From Acidimicrobiales bacterium (lineage in GTDB: Bacteria > Actinomycetota > Acidimicrobiia > Acidimicrobiales > Poriferisodalaceae), in assembly GCA_030743005.1 (NCBI GenBank), contig JASLTG010000002.1, positions 33,218 to 97,217 of the forward strand: a stretch of 64,000 nt of DNA. Direction: 5' to 3'. The notes under the pieces were generated by a model. The model searched no databases, was not told the DNA's origin, and was given only the letters and a program-made list of their open reading frames with translations. Of the stretch, positions 16,186 to 23,873 are shown piece after piece. A program made the translations under genes and the position numbers. Position 1 is the stretch's first letter; every line of letters begins with the position of its first letter.

Positions 16186-18525
16186 TCACTCCAGAACTTC
16201 TGCTACCGCCAATTCTGCGATCCGTTCCCCGTCGTATCCCAGTATTCCTTCTAAGATTTCCATCGCATGCTGGCCGTAGGTGGGACCGGCCCAATCAAAG
16301 CCACCTTGTGATCGTGACAGGTGATGAGGAATACCGTCGACCATCACCTGCCGAGCTTCGGGATGTGGAACCCACGGGAAATGGTCACGGTGAACGAGCT
16401 GTGGGTCGTTCATACAGTCACCTGTGTCTTGGACCATATGAGCGGTGATGCCGTGGCGTTGAAGCCGAATTTGTAGTCCTCCGGGACTTTGACCTTGGGT
16501 CCACGCTGCGATTGTTTCGTCAATTACTTCTACCTGATGTGACCGCTCTTGCAAGTTCAGGTCAGCAAGATCGTCACGTCTCATTTCCACACATAGAGAC
16601 TTCCATTGGTCATCGTTCTCACAGGCGATTGCGCACCACTGGTCTTCACCCACGCAGGGGTACACCGCATGGGGAACCATTTCAGCATCGCCATTACCTG
16701 CGCGCGTCGGCATCTGACCAGTCGTTTGATATTCAAGAATTCCCGGAGTGAGATAGTGAGTTGCTGCTTCGGCTTGGGAAAAATCTAAATATTGCCCTTT
16801 CCCAGTGCGGCGCCGATAATCCAAGGCTGCCAAAAGCGCTGCAGTGGTGAAGCGTGGCGAGGTGTAGTCGGTGTAGGCCATATAAGGTCCTGCTGCCCCT
16901 CGGTCTGGCCATCCGGTGATGTCGTAGAACCCAGCGACAGCTGCGGCCAAGTTGCCAAAGCCAGCGAAATTTTTCATCGGCCCGGTTTGGCCAAAGACGC
17001 AACTGGACAGGACGATGATTCCTGGGTTGATCTCTTTGAGAGCTTCGTAACCGAAGCCCATGGATTCCAGCGTGCCAGGGGTAAACGACTCAACTACTAC
17101 ATCGGCCCAATTCGCTAGGTCCAAAACCACTTGTTTGGCCTCAGGCTTTGAGAGGTTGATGGCGAGACTCAACTTGTTCGCATTGACAGCGTGCCAACCG
17201 ATCGCATTTTCCTGGTCGGGGACATCGTCACGATGCCCCAACGCTCCTCTGAGAAGACAGGGCCTCGTAACCGATTCGAGTCGAACAACTTCAGCTCCCC
17301 AATAGGCAAGGATTTTTGTGCTCAGGGGGGCTGCCGCGACCCAAGAGAAATCTAAGACCTTTAGGCCTTCTAACGGCCTGTCGGTTCTTGTTCCATTACT
17401 GGGTTCCGGTATTTCAGAAGCTGACTCTCTGGGCACATCAACTTCGGACTGGTGTTCTCCCAAGGTTGGGGCCGCATCTAGACGACGCAAAGGGGTCTCG
17501 CTTGCCTGAATAAATGGTCCTGGATGGCGAATACCTTCAATTTCATCCCAAAATTTGCGCGCCTCGAACTGTTCGCTCTCAACCACGTCGGCTAGATCAG
17601 TGACAGGGGTTACTAATAGCCCTCGCTCCAAGCTTTCTTTCAGAAACTCTGCCTTGGTCTTATCTGCTGCGAAGTCGGCTATCAGGTCCATTACTCTCGA
17701 CAGCTCTTCGAGAGTTTCGGTTCCTTGTTGGATGTGTATTGCGAAGTCCACCCAATCCTTGTCTCTAGTTGCTTCGTCACAGGCACCCTCTTCGCACATC
17801 CAATCCATGAAGCGTTGGAACATCGGGCCGATCATTGCTCCGAAAGCAACGGTGATCACTACTTCGCCATCAGCACATGGATATGTCCATCTGAGGTGCA
17901 CTGGGCCTTGTTGAACGCCACCGGCCATCCGTTCTTGTGGCGCTAATCCGGCGGGACCATGCAAATTTGCTGGCAGAGCGGTTTCTGACATTGCCTGCTG
18001 AGCAGATACGTCGACGTGTTGACCAAGGCCCGATCTGGATCGCTCGTCGCTCGCTACGAGCGCGCCGACGACGGCCTGACATGACGCGTGTGACCAGGCC
18101 TGCGGAATAGATATGCGAACCGGCGGTCTATCCCCATCTCCGTTGCAAATCATTTGGCCACTAGCAGCGACGATGGTCAGGTCAGTAGCCGACCAGGATG
18201 CTTTCGGTCCATCATCTCCGAATGGAGTTAGTGACACTGTTATCAGGCTCGGGTTATCTGATCGGAGCTTCTCCAGATCAATTGGAAAGGCAGTTGCTCC
18301 GCAGTCGATCACAAAGTCTGCTTCTGCAGCTAAGCGGCTCACATCTTCTGTGCTTCGTATGGTGACCGATCTTTTGCCTCTGTTGTACGCCTCAAACCAA
18401 TGGTCACGCTCCCACCCGTTTGCGGGTTCGGCGAGAACAACATCACAACCAAGTTGCGCTAGAAGAAAGCCTGCCATCCAACCTCGACGGTCAGTGAGGT
18501 CAATAACGCGGTAATTGTCAAGCAT
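16186..18525 (-). CDS. Double-domain CaiB/BaiF (family III) CoA-transferase
   Basis: A 779-residue protein made of two full CoA-transferase halves, about residues 1-370 and 385-779. Each half has its own N-terminal fold start (VIDLTDRRGWMAGFLLAQLG and VLDFSWVAAAPLSTKILAYWG). Each also keeps the catalytic-type aspartate (GQHVDVS in the first, GQYLDFS in the second). Family III enzymes move CoA between carboxylates through a covalent Asp-CoA intermediate and act as interlocked dimers, so the fusion probably folds as a built-in dimer. A GGGGGATCC ribosome-binding site precedes the ATG. The thioesterase follows in the same direction. Confidence 0.9.
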   Translation of the reverse strand: MLDNYRVIDLTDRRGWMAGFLLAQLGCDVVLAEPANGWERDHWFEAYNRGKRSVTIRSTEDVSRLAAEADFVIDCGATAFPIDLEKLRSDNPSLITVSLTPFGDDGPKASWSATDLTIVAASGQMICNGDGDRPPVRISIPQAWSHASCQAVVGALVASDERSRSGLGQHVDVSAQQAMSETALPANLHGPAGLAPQERMAGGVQQGPVHLRWTYPCADGEVVITVAFGAMIGPMFQRFMDWMCEEGACDEATRDKDWVDFAIHIQQGTETLEELSRVMDLIADFAADKTKAEFLKESLERGLLVTPVTDLADVVESEQFEARKFWDEIEGIRHPGPFIQASETPLRRLDAAPTLGEHQSEVDVPRESASEIPEPSNGTRTDRPLEGLKVLDFSWVAAAPLSTKILAYWGAEVVRLESVTRPCLLRGALGHRDDVPDQENAIGWHAVNANKLSLAINLSKPEAKQVVLDLANWADVVVESFTPGTLESMGFGYEALKEINPGIIVLSSCVFGQTGPMKNFAGFGNLAAAVAGFYDITGWPDRGAAGPYMAYTDYTSPRFTTAALLAALDYRRRTGKGQYLDFSQAEAATHYLTPGILEYQTTGQMPTRAGNGDAEMVPHAVYPCVGEDQWCAIACENDDQWKSLCVEMRRDDLADLNLQERSHQVEVIDETIAAWTQGQSPGGLQIRLQRHGITAHMVQDTGDCMNDPQLVHRDHFPWVPHPEARQVMVDGIPHHLSRSQGGFDWAGPTYGQHAMEILEGILGYDGERIAELAVAEVLE

Positions 18526-18552
18526 GGATCCCCCATCATTATCGCCGGAATC

Positions 18553-19170
18553 TTAGATCGACTTTCTAGCTGCTTTTCTCGCGAGTTCAATTTCCGGGTA
18601 ACGAAAGCATTGGGTGAGGTGGTCGTTGACTATGCCATCGGCTTGCATGAGCGAGTAGCAAGTGGTCGGCCCAACGAACCGCCAACCAAGTTTCTTCAGC
18701 GTCTTACTCATCTGTTCCGATTCGGTGGTCTTTGCTGCCACTTCAGACAATCTTCGTGCCGCTTGATGGTGTGCTGGCTCAAAGCTCCAAAAGAACTGTG
18801 CCAGCGAGCCGTACTGCTCGATGGTCGATAGCGCAGCTCGCGCATTATTGATAGTGGCTTCGATCTTGCCCCGATGCCTCACGATTCCCCGGTCAGTGAG
18901 AAGTTCTTGCACCTCTTGGTCGCCAAAGCCAGCAACTTTTTCTATTTCAAATCCGGCGAAAGCGAGTCTGAAGTTGTCTCGCTTCCGCAGAATGGTGAGC
19001 CAAGACAACCCTGCTTGAAAACCTTCAAGACACATTTTCTCGTAAAGCTTGATGTCATCCGTAACCGGCATCCCCCACTCAGTGTCGTGGTAATGCGCGT
19101 AGTCGGTGTCTCCTTCGCCCCATGCGCAAACGGAGACGCCATTACTGCGGGTTTTGATTCCTGTACTCAT
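18553..19170 (-). CDS. tag: DNA-3-methyladenine glycosylase I
   Basis: A 205-residue base-excision enzyme of the Tag family. The zinc-binding N-terminus CAWGEGDTDYAHYHDTEWG, EKMCLEGFQAGLSWLTILRKR with the catalytic-site Glu, and the C-terminal region FVGPTTCYSLMQADGIVNDH are all standard. It excises 3-methyladenine from alkylated DNA. The ATG at 19170 has TATTTT 7 bases upstream and no Shine-Dalgarno site, fitting leaderless expression. It stands between the CaiB gene and a divergent SnoaL-like gene. Confidence 0.94.
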   Translation of the reverse strand: MSTGIKTRSNGVSVCAWGEGDTDYAHYHDTEWGMPVTDDIKLYEKMCLEGFQAGLSWLTILRKRDNFRLAFAGFEIEKVAGFGDQEVQELLTDRGIVRHRGKIEATINNARAALSTIEQYGSLAQFFWSFEPAHHQAARRLSEVAAKTTESEQMSKTLKKLGWRFVGPTTCYSLMQADGIVNDHLTQCFRYPEIELARKAARKSI

Positions 19171-19177
19171 GTCTCAG

Positions 19178-19183
19178 AAAATA
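19178..19183 (-). promoter_or_regulatory. -10 element TATTTT, leaderless start of tag
   Basis: TANNNT hexamer on the reverse strand ending 7 bases before the ATG at 19170. Confidence 0.5.
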
Positions 19184-19255
19184 ACCGTTGAGAGCCAACA
19201 TTGGTTTGTTCTCGGCCTTAACTGCAAGACTGGGTGAGATATTCAAGGAGAAACT

Positions 19256-19693
19256 GTGAATAAGGAGCTACAAGAACTAGTCGACGAGAAGGCTTGCGAG
19301 AAGCTCATAGCTGAGTATTGCCACTTGGTGGATTTCGGCAATGCCAGCGCAATTGCTGATTTGTTTACAACTGATGGTTACTGGTCAGGGCCTGGAGTTG
19401 AAATGGTCGGACAGGATCAGATCAGGGCCGGTTTCGCTGCCAGGCAGGACGTCGCACGTCGCCAATCGCGTCATCTCTGCACGAACGTCTTAATTCGGGT
19501 TGAGGGAGATCAAGCAACGAGTCTTTGTTACCTGCTCAACTTCCGTCACGATTCGCGTAGCGGAGTTGCTGAGTCACCGGCTCCCGCTGGGTTACCAAAA
19601 TATGTAGGTGAGTACCATGATCGATTTGTACGCACCTCTGAGGGTTGGCGATTCGCATCGCGACGCTGCGAATTGGCTTTCCTTCGAGACTGA
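19256..19693 (+). CDS. SnoaL-like / NTF2-fold protein
   Basis: A 145-residue protein with the SnoaL/NTF2-like alpha-beta barrel pattern: N-terminal helix KLIAEYCHLVDFGNASAIADLF, then TDGYWSGPGVEMVGQDQIRAGF, and a final strand WRFASRRCELAFL. Such proteins are cyclases, dehydratases, isomerases or ring-hydroxylase small subunits, so no reaction is assigned. The start is GTG at 19256, with an AAGGAG site 6 bases upstream, one of the best Shine-Dalgarno sequences in the window. Confidence 0.82.
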   Translation: MNKELQELVDEKACEKLIAEYCHLVDFGNASAIADLFTTDGYWSGPGVEMVGQDQIRAGFAARQDVARRQSRHLCTNVLIRVEGDQATSLCYLLNFRHDSRSGVAESPAPAGLPKYVGEYHDRFVRTSEGWRFASRRCELAFLRD

Positions 19694-19781
19694 ATTCAGC
19701 ACTGCGGTTCGGCCATCCGGGCGATCATGTAACGAGGCATAATGGAGCGGGAAATCTTCATGAATCTTCGGGGTACTTAGT

Positions 19782-20198
19782 ATGAGTCGTTTACAGCTAG
19801 CTATTGATGTAGCAAATCTTGACGAAGCGATTGAGTTTTACTCAAAAATGTTTTCGAGTGAGCCGAGCAAAGTCAGGCCCGGGTATGCGAACTTCGCTAT
19901 CGAGGAACCGCCACTCAAGCTGGTTCTAACCGAAAACACCGAGAACGGTGGCTCAATCAATCATCTCGGAGTGGAAGTCGACGATGTCCGAATGGTGCAC
20001 GAAGCTGATGCTCGAATGACAGACGAAGGTTTAGTAACTACCGGTATCGACGAAACAATGTGCTGTTACGCGGACAAGACGGAAACTTGGATCGACGGAC
20101 CTGATGACGTTCGTTGGGAATGGTATGTAAAAAGGGGCGACAACGAACAATTCGAGAATGTCGTGGTCTCTTCTGAAACTAATTGTTGTGAGAACTAA
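19782..20198 (+). CDS. ArsI/CadI-type VOC metalloprotein (possible C-As lyase)
   Basis: A 138-residue VOC-fold protein resembling ArsI and CadI. A plausible Fe(II) triad is Gln5, His61 (INHLGVEV) and Glu113 (WEWY). The vicinal pair Cys94-Cys95 in MCCYADKTETWIDGPD is the organoarsenical-binding motif of ArsI, and a further Cys pair sits at the extreme C-terminus (NCCEN). ArsI cleaves the C-As bond of trivalent methyl- or aryl-arsenicals; CadI is a cadmium-induced homologue. No ArsR, ArsM or efflux gene is adjacent, so metalloid specificity is inferred from motifs only. No clear ribosome-binding site was found. Confidence 0.8.
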   Translation: MSRLQLAIDVANLDEAIEFYSKMFSSEPSKVRPGYANFAIEEPPLKLVLTENTENGGSINHLGVEVDDVRMVHEADARMTDEGLVTTGIDETMCCYADKTETWIDGPDDVRWEWYVKRGDNEQFENVVVSSETNCCEN

Positions 20199-20213
20199 CC
20201 CTCAGTCGATCAA

Positions 20214-20480
20214 CTAACTAACCGGCTGCGGCTCAGCCGCTACCTCGGTTTCGGTGTCCTGTTGAACTTGGCCACGCATTCCTTGTGTCATCTCTGAGTG
20301 GAGTTGACGGACTTTGGAACTTCCTGTGGTGGTGAACAGATTGGGGACTATCGCGTGCACCGCGCATGCAATTCCCGCGAGAAGCAGCTCTTTTGAGAAA
20401 TGGCTCGCTACCCGAAAGTGTTCTCCGTAGCTTTCGCCAACAGACGCCGGATGTTCTGTGAAATAAGCCTTGAGTCCCAT
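20214..20480 (-). CDS. DUF6356-like small membrane protein
   Basis: An 88-residue protein with the family-like opening KAYFTEHPASVGESYGEHFRVA, one hydrophobic helix ELLLAGIACAVHAIVPNLF around residues 31-50 and a charged tail. I recognise the pattern as the DUF6356 type, whose function is unknown. The open frame extends to 20576, but I choose the ATG at 20480. The conserved part starts there and TACTGT lies 6 bases upstream. Confidence 0.65.
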   Translation of the reverse strand: MGLKAYFTEHPASVGESYGEHFRVASHFSKELLLAGIACAVHAIVPNLFTTTGSSKVRQLHSEMTQGMRGQVQQDTETEVAAEPQPVS

Positions 20481-20486
20481 GCGAAG

Positions 20487-20492
20487 ACAGTA
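20487..20492 (-). promoter_or_regulatory. -10 element TACTGT, leaderless start of DUF6356 gene
   Basis: TANNNT hexamer on the reverse strand ending 6 bases before the ATG at 20480. Confidence 0.4.
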
Positions 20493-20581
20493 AGGCCTTG
20501 AGCACGACACGTTGTTGCCGAGTGCGTCGTATTCGAGCATTATTTTGCAACTATATGGTGTAATTTTTCTATTCATAACAA

Positions 20582-20587
20582 TATTAT
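20582..20587 (+). promoter_or_regulatory. -10 element TATTAT, leaderless start of Lrp/AsnC gene
   Basis: Near-consensus -10 hexamer ending 6 bases before the ATG at 20594, in an AT-rich stretch (about 20541-20590) that is unusual for this window and may also hold autoregulatory sites. Confidence 0.55.
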
Positions 20588-20593
20588 TGCGTC

Positions 20594-21067
20594 ATGGACC
20601 TTATTGATCGGGAAATACTGCACCTTCTACAGGAAGATGCGACACGTTCGTCTCGGGAGTTAGGTAACGAGGTTGGGTTAACTCCTACCCCGTGCTGGCG
20701 ACGCATCCAGACCTTGAGACAAGAAGGCATTATTCGACGAGAAGTAGCGATTCTCGATGCATCACTACTTTCGTTGGATATCAACGCATTGGTTCAGATT
20801 CGCACTAATGACCATTCAGCCAGGTGGCTTGCCGACTTCACTACCGCCATCGATGAGTTCCCCGAAATCGTTGAGGCTTTTCGAACTAGCGGCGAGATTG
20901 ATTACATGCTCAGAGTGGTTGTACCCGATATGAATTCGTACGACGACTTCTACAAACGTTTGATCGAACGTGTAGCCCTCTATGACGTTCGCACCATTTT
21001 TGAAATGGAGGAACTGAAACGAACTACTGCACTCCCCCTCGACTACGCGGCTTTTGATTCTCCTTAG
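20594..21067 (+). CDS. Lrp/AsnC family transcriptional regulator
   Basis: A 157-residue regulator. The N-terminal winged helix is MDLIDREILHLLQEDATRSS through VGLTPTPCWRRIQTLRQEGII, a textbook AsnC-type HTH. The C-terminal RAM domain follows from about residue 65, with AFRTSGEIDYMLRVVVPDMNSYDDFYKRLI. Such proteins respond to amino acids or related effectors. The AT-rich region upstream and the convergent selenoprotein operon are candidate targets, but this is only proximity. It has no leader, judging by the -10 spacing. Confidence 0.93.
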   Translation: MDLIDREILHLLQEDATRSSRELGNEVGLTPTPCWRRIQTLRQEGIIRREVAILDASLLSLDINALVQIRTNDHSARWLADFTTAIDEFPEIVEAFRTSGEIDYMLRVVVPDMNSYDDFYKRLIERVALYDVRTIFEMEELKRTTALPLDYAAFDSP

Positions 21068-21071
21068 AGAG

Positions 21072-21587
21072 TCAACTAGCAAGAATCTCTGCGGCCTTCA
21101 CAACCGCTATTCGAGCTCGGTCATCGATACCTTTGGGATCAGCACTCGCTATTGGATGTTCAATGACGGCAAACGGATGGAGCGGCACTCCTTGGACTCT
21201 TGCCATAAGTTCAGCGGCATCAACGAAAGCCGTTGTCATGATGCTCACCGCAGGAACTCCATTTCGTTCTGCGATCACGGCGTCGTGCAAACTACACGAA
21301 GAACAACTACCTCAATCCCCTACACCGCTGAGGACCGCGTCCCACCCGATTGCTTCTTGCATTAACTCATCTTCAGCTGGGGCACTGTAATTCTTTTTGA
21401 TTCTGCGAACTACTTCCGAAACTCCATATTCGGTTCGCAAAATGGACTCAACGCGATCGAAGAAAGGGAGTGTGTTCTCTTTGCCGTTTGATATCAGCCC
21501 TACGACGGCCCCTTCAAGACTGCTCATTCGGACCGCCGGCTCACAACCAGCTACCTGCTGCTCATGACCCGGATTCATCAATTCCAT
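21072..21587 (-). CDS. UGSC family selenoprotein (in-frame UGA read as selenocysteine)
   Basis: A 171-residue protein if the in-frame TGA at 21312-21314 is decoded as Sec at residue 92. The halves join as WDAVLSGVGD-U-GSCSSC followed by SLHDAVIAERNGVPAVSI, exactly the U-G-S-C motif that names the family. Both sides are conserved in character: upstream EGAVVGLISNGKENTLPFFD, NYSAPAEDELMQEA; downstream IMTTAFVDAAELMA, HPFAVIEHPIAS. The Sec region resembles the C-terminal selenocysteine site of glycine-reductase component GrdB, so a reductive cleavage or thiol chemistry is inferred; the substrate is unknown. A candidate SECIS hairpin follows the UGA. The gene starts 2 bases after its partner gene and really ends at another TGA (21072). 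Confidence 0.88.
21283..21299 (-). promoter_or_regulatory. Candidate bacterial SECIS apical stem-loop
   Basis: Twelve bases after the Sec UGA on the reverse strand, UCGUGU pairs with GCACGA (six pairs including one U-G) around the loop AGUUU. The loop contains the GU dinucleotide that SelB recognises, at about 20 bases from the UGA, within the usual bacterial range. GUUCU and AGAAC farther out could form a lower stem. Pairing was done by eye only. Confidence 0.55.
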
Positions 21588-21589
21588 AG

Positions 21590-22639
21590 CTACGGCACCT
21601 CGCAGTCAACACACGCGCCAACCGCCACGGTAGTTGCACGACTTTTAGTTCCCAGCCATGGCGGAATTATTTGAGCAAAACCGCCCGCTGGCCCACCAGC
21701 GGCGACAACCATGAGTTCTTCTGGGGATTCCATGGCTGGATACTCGCGGTCCGCACGATCTTTGACAACTGACCCCTTACCTACTTCTTTCCATGACCCT
21801 CGTTTCACTCGGGCTCGATCAAAAACACAACTTTGGATATCGGCTTTTGACCACCCAGCATCAATGAAGTGTTGGCGAAGTTGAGGAGGCAATACAACGA
21901 CGTAGTTGCCGGCCCATATGGAGTAATGAAGTTGATTGGCCCGAATTTCCGCCGAGATCGTGTCGCATATTTCTTCTGGATTTGAAGTCCATTCATTCAT
22001 TATTTGCCGAGGTGCCATCGATGCAACCGCCGTAACTGCCGAGACCTCAGATTCTCCAAGGCGTTCTTCTCCTAATGATGGCCACGGGGAATTTTCTTCA
22101 TCTTCCGCCAAGCAGTACGAAAATTTTCCAGGATGACCCAACGTAGAGCGGTCAATTTCACCTGGTCGAACGTCTAACAGGTTGATAAGTCCTAGTCGTA
22201 TCGCTCGACCTACCGCCGCGGAAGCACGGTCGGTATTGCCAAGCGCATTAAAGGTCGTAACCATTTCGAGTTGACGACGAATTGGCCCATTGACGATCAG
22301 CAATACCGCACACCCTCCGGTTGATGCGGTAGCCCCGTGGAGGAGGAACTCAGGTTGAAGCATCGCTGTGAATGCGGTGACAACCAGCGGAAAGTGTTCC
22401 GGAAGGCAGCCAGCCATGACGGCGTTAATTGCAAGTTTCTCTGCAGTTATTAAACGTTCCCTTACAGGTTCAATTCCGACCAAATGTTCAGGCGACAACA
22501 ATGCCCACTCAAGACACGCTGATACCAGTTCAGATGTTGGCGGAACAATCGGAAGGCCATCGGTCCACCCATTGGAGTGGTAGGTCTCCTGCGCAGCCGC
22601 GAAGTCAGTGACAGTGACAGAAGAGGAAACAAAATTCAC
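21590..22639 (-). CDS. Conserved UGSC-operon partner protein with C-terminal CxxC
   Basis: A 349-residue soluble protein with no family function I can name. Characteristic runs are NGWTDGLPIVPPT near the N-terminus, TGGCAVLLIVNGPIRRQLEM, RASAAVGRAIRLGLINL, and DRSTLGHPGKFSYCLAEDEE with SPWPSL. The C-terminus reads VGACVDCEVP, placing Cys343 and Cys346 as a CxxC four residues from the end. Such a mobile tail could reduce the selenenyl-sulfide of the UGSC protein, by analogy with thioredoxin reductases; this is inference. The start is GTG, 12 bases after the amidohydrolase stop, and the UGSC gene follows 2 bases later, so the three genes form one operon. Confidence 0.7.
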   Translation of the reverse strand: MNFVSSSVTVTDFAAAQETYHSNGWTDGLPIVPPTSELVSACLEWALLSPEHLVGIEPVRERLITAEKLAINAVMAGCLPEHFPLVVTAFTAMLQPEFLLHGATASTGGCAVLLIVNGPIRRQLEMVTTFNALGNTDRASAAVGRAIRLGLINLLDVRPGEIDRSTLGHPGKFSYCLAEDEENSPWPSLGEERLGESEVSAVTAVASMAPRQIMNEWTSNPEEICDTISAEIRANQLHYSIWAGNYVVVLPPQLRQHFIDAGWSKADIQSCVFDRARVKRGSWKEVGKGSVVKDRADREYPAMESPEELMVVAAGGPAGGFAQIIPPWLGTKSRATTVAVGACVDCEVP

Positions 22640-22651
22640 TGGTTACTCCAG

Positions 22652-23797
22652 TCAGAGTGTCGCCGCCAAACTATCTCCACCGATAGGAAGGGCCGTGACG
22701 TCAATTTCATAGAGTTCAGCCGTATTGTCACACAAAATATCTTTAGCTTGATCATCAGTGAGATTTGCGGCGTGTTCGTCAAGCATTTCCTGGCTCCACG
22801 GCCACGTACTGTCGCTATGTGGAAAATCGTTCGCCCACAAAAGACGTTGATGATTCACGTGTTCGACCATTTTGAAGGCAATCCAGTCATCTTGAAAGGT
22901 CGTATAGATATGTTCCCGAAAATACTCACTCGGCAACTTTGAGAGTTCTTGACCTGGCGGCAGCCAGTAACGATGACGTTTGTATGCATGATCCATTCGG
23001 TACATGTAGTGAGGAACCCAACCTGCATCAGCTTCCACACACACAACTCGCAACCCTGGGTTTCGCTCGAATACCCCCCCGAAAACAAGAGTTCCCATAA
23101 TGTCTTGGTTGGCGCGAATGATGGTCATAAACGAGTTCGCTTTAGGTCCTCGTGGTCGACCTGATTCTTTGGTCGTCAATATGTGCCATGACAGCGGCAG
23201 CTTCAATTCAATTGCTGCCTTCCAAAACGGATCCCATCTCGGATCGTCATAATCGAAATCAGTTGCAGGGTTTCCAGGCATCATGACGCCGCGCATGCCA
23301 CTAGCTTTCATCGCTTCTAGTTCAGTGATGCCTTCGTCGACTGATCTGAGCGGAGTCTGTGCGATCGCCAGAAGCCGCTGAGGGTCTACCGAGCAATAGT
23401 CACTGATCCACCTGTTGTAGGCATCCATAGAAGCCTTTTTGTAGTCAGCATCGGGATGGTTACAAAGAACCATGCCAACAGAGGGGTAAATAACTTCGGC
23501 CGACACGCCGTCGCGATCCTGGTCTTTCAGCCGGTAGTCGGAATCCCATCCACTTAGCGGCAACTCATCCCATTTCGCTCGCGGCTTTAATTCTTCAGGG
23601 GCCTGACCAGCAGCAGCTATCAAACCCATTTGGATAGTCCGTTTCATCCCATCTATGACATACACATCCCCCTGGTCCTCAGTTTCCACCACATGCGGAG
23701 CGACATCCCGCCACTTGGGATCGATGTAGTCGACATACGCGTTAGGAGCTTCAGCAATGTGCGAATCTGCGGAGATGATTGGATAATTGACCTGCAT
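22652..23797 (-). CDS. Amidohydrolase 2-type metal-dependent hydrolase, first gene of selenoprotein operon
   Basis: A 381-residue TIM-barrel hydrolase of the amidohydrolase-related (PF04909-like) family, which includes decarboxylases such as ACMSD. Metal-site features are ISADSHIAE at the N-terminus, SWHILT in mid-protein and LLWANDFPHSDSTWPWS at the end. KDQDRDGVSAEVIYPS is typical of this subgroup. The ATG at 23797 is preferred over 23824 because GGGAAAGGGAACCCG precedes it. It leads the operon with the partner and UGSC genes, so it may supply or process the substrate of the selenoprotein. A relative lies at 45506-46642. Confidence 0.88.
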   Translation of the reverse strand: MQVNYPIISADSHIAEAPNAYVDYIDPKWRDVAPHVVETEDQGDVYVIDGMKRTIQMGLIAAAGQAPEELKPRAKWDELPLSGWDSDYRLKDQDRDGVSAEVIYPSVGMVLCNHPDADYKKASMDAYNRWISDYCSVDPQRLLAIAQTPLRSVDEGITELEAMKASGMRGVMMPGNPATDFDYDDPRWDPFWKAAIELKLPLSWHILTTKESGRPRGPKANSFMTIIRANQDIMGTLVFGGVFERNPGLRVVCVEADAGWVPHYMYRMDHAYKRHRYWLPPGQELSKLPSEYFREHIYTTFQDDWIAFKMVEHVNHQRLLWANDFPHSDSTWPWSQEMLDEHAANLTDDQAKDILCDNTAELYEIDVTALPIGGDSLAATL

Positions 23798-23873
23798 CGG
23801 GTTCCCTTTCCCCAGTACCCGCATGCTACTGAGATCACGGGATTAGTGCGTCGCTGGTGATAGCAATACACAG

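Noticed and set aside
21312..21314. Treating the UGA as a pseudogene stop splitting two small genes
   Set aside because: Frame, spacing and motif continue perfectly over the UGA, the motif is exactly UGSC and a SECIS-like hairpin follows.
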